A stretch of 13,939 nt of DNA, from assembly GCF_032062245.1 (NCBI RefSeq), contig NZ_DAMBQF010000042.1, positions 1-13,939 of the forward strand. Direction: 5' to 3'. This DNA is from Soonwooa sp032062245 (GTDB taxonomy: Bacteria; Bacteroidota; Bacteroidia; Flavobacteriales; Weeksellaceae). A model generated the notes under the pieces. It had not been told where the DNA came from, did not search any database, and worked only from the letters and a program-made list of their open reading frames with translations. Positions 13,886 to 13,939 of this stretch are shown here, in pieces; the first letter of the stretch is position 1, and each line of letters opens with the position of its first letter. A program made the position numbers and the translations under genes.

Positions 13886-13939
13886 TATGAATTATGAATT
13901 ATGAATTATGAATTATGAATTATGAATTATGAATTATGA
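13886..13939. repeat. Heptanucleotide tandem array, (TATGAAT)x7 plus TATGA
   Basis: Seven perfect copies of TATGAAT (13886-13934) and a partial eighth run to the window end. The first 52 bases are identical, in the same orientation, to the array at 1-52. It begins upstream of the ABC-F promoter and is probably cut by the window end, so its true length is unknown. Confidence 0.97.

Noticed and set aside
1..13939. The identical ends could mean a circular plasmid or phage genome.
   Set aside because: The overlap is only a simple heptad array, and the genes are housekeeping with no replication, partition or phage functions. A dispersed repeat at contig ends explains it better.

Overview
The window looks like chromosomal DNA from a Flavobacteriia bacterium, most likely the Chryseobacterium/Epilithonimonas group of Weeksellaceae. 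The basis is low overall GC, Bacteroidetes-type -7 promoter elements (TAnnTTTG) before several genes, mostly absent Shine-Dalgarno sites, and a proline-specific S9 peptidase that matches the Bacteroidetes PtpA group. The genus is inferred from general resemblance, not from a marker gene.

Layout, left to right. Positions 1-134 are two heptanucleotide arrays, a pure (TATGAAT)n array and a mixed one. They run straight into a promoter that sits almost on top of the first start codon. pcm (protein repair methyltransferase) and mazG (NTP pyrophosphohydrolase) follow as a tightly coupled pair ending in a terminator. Next comes a three-gene overlapping cassette, lemA plus two TPM-domain proteins (one without a signal, one exported with a glycine-rich tail), also closed by a terminator. 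Then a flavodoxin-fold NAD(P)H oxidoreductase with a TTG start overlaps by one base a KefB/KefC-type K+/H+ antiporter. A lipoprotein-like M3 metallopeptidase follows. All of these lie on the + strand.

The right half is on the - strand and converges on the M3 gene. It holds a prolyl tripeptidyl-peptidase-like S9 enzyme, a PAP2-family membrane protein with two altered active-site positions, and an ABC-F ATPase. Between the converging blocks lie two terminators and a ~105-base GC-rich, partly palindromic element that looks like a dispersed intergenic repeat. The window ends, as it began, in a (TATGAAT)n array, which suggests that it is an assembly contig broken at both ends by the same dispersed repeat.

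The genes are mostly housekeeping or envelope maintenance: protein repair, nucleotide sanitation, electrophile/K+ response, extracytoplasmic peptide digestion and ribosome-associated ATPase. No defence island, CRISPR array, prophage, transposase or RNA gene is visible. The most unusual material is non-coding: the heptad arrays, the promoter abutting the pcm start, and the GC-rich element.
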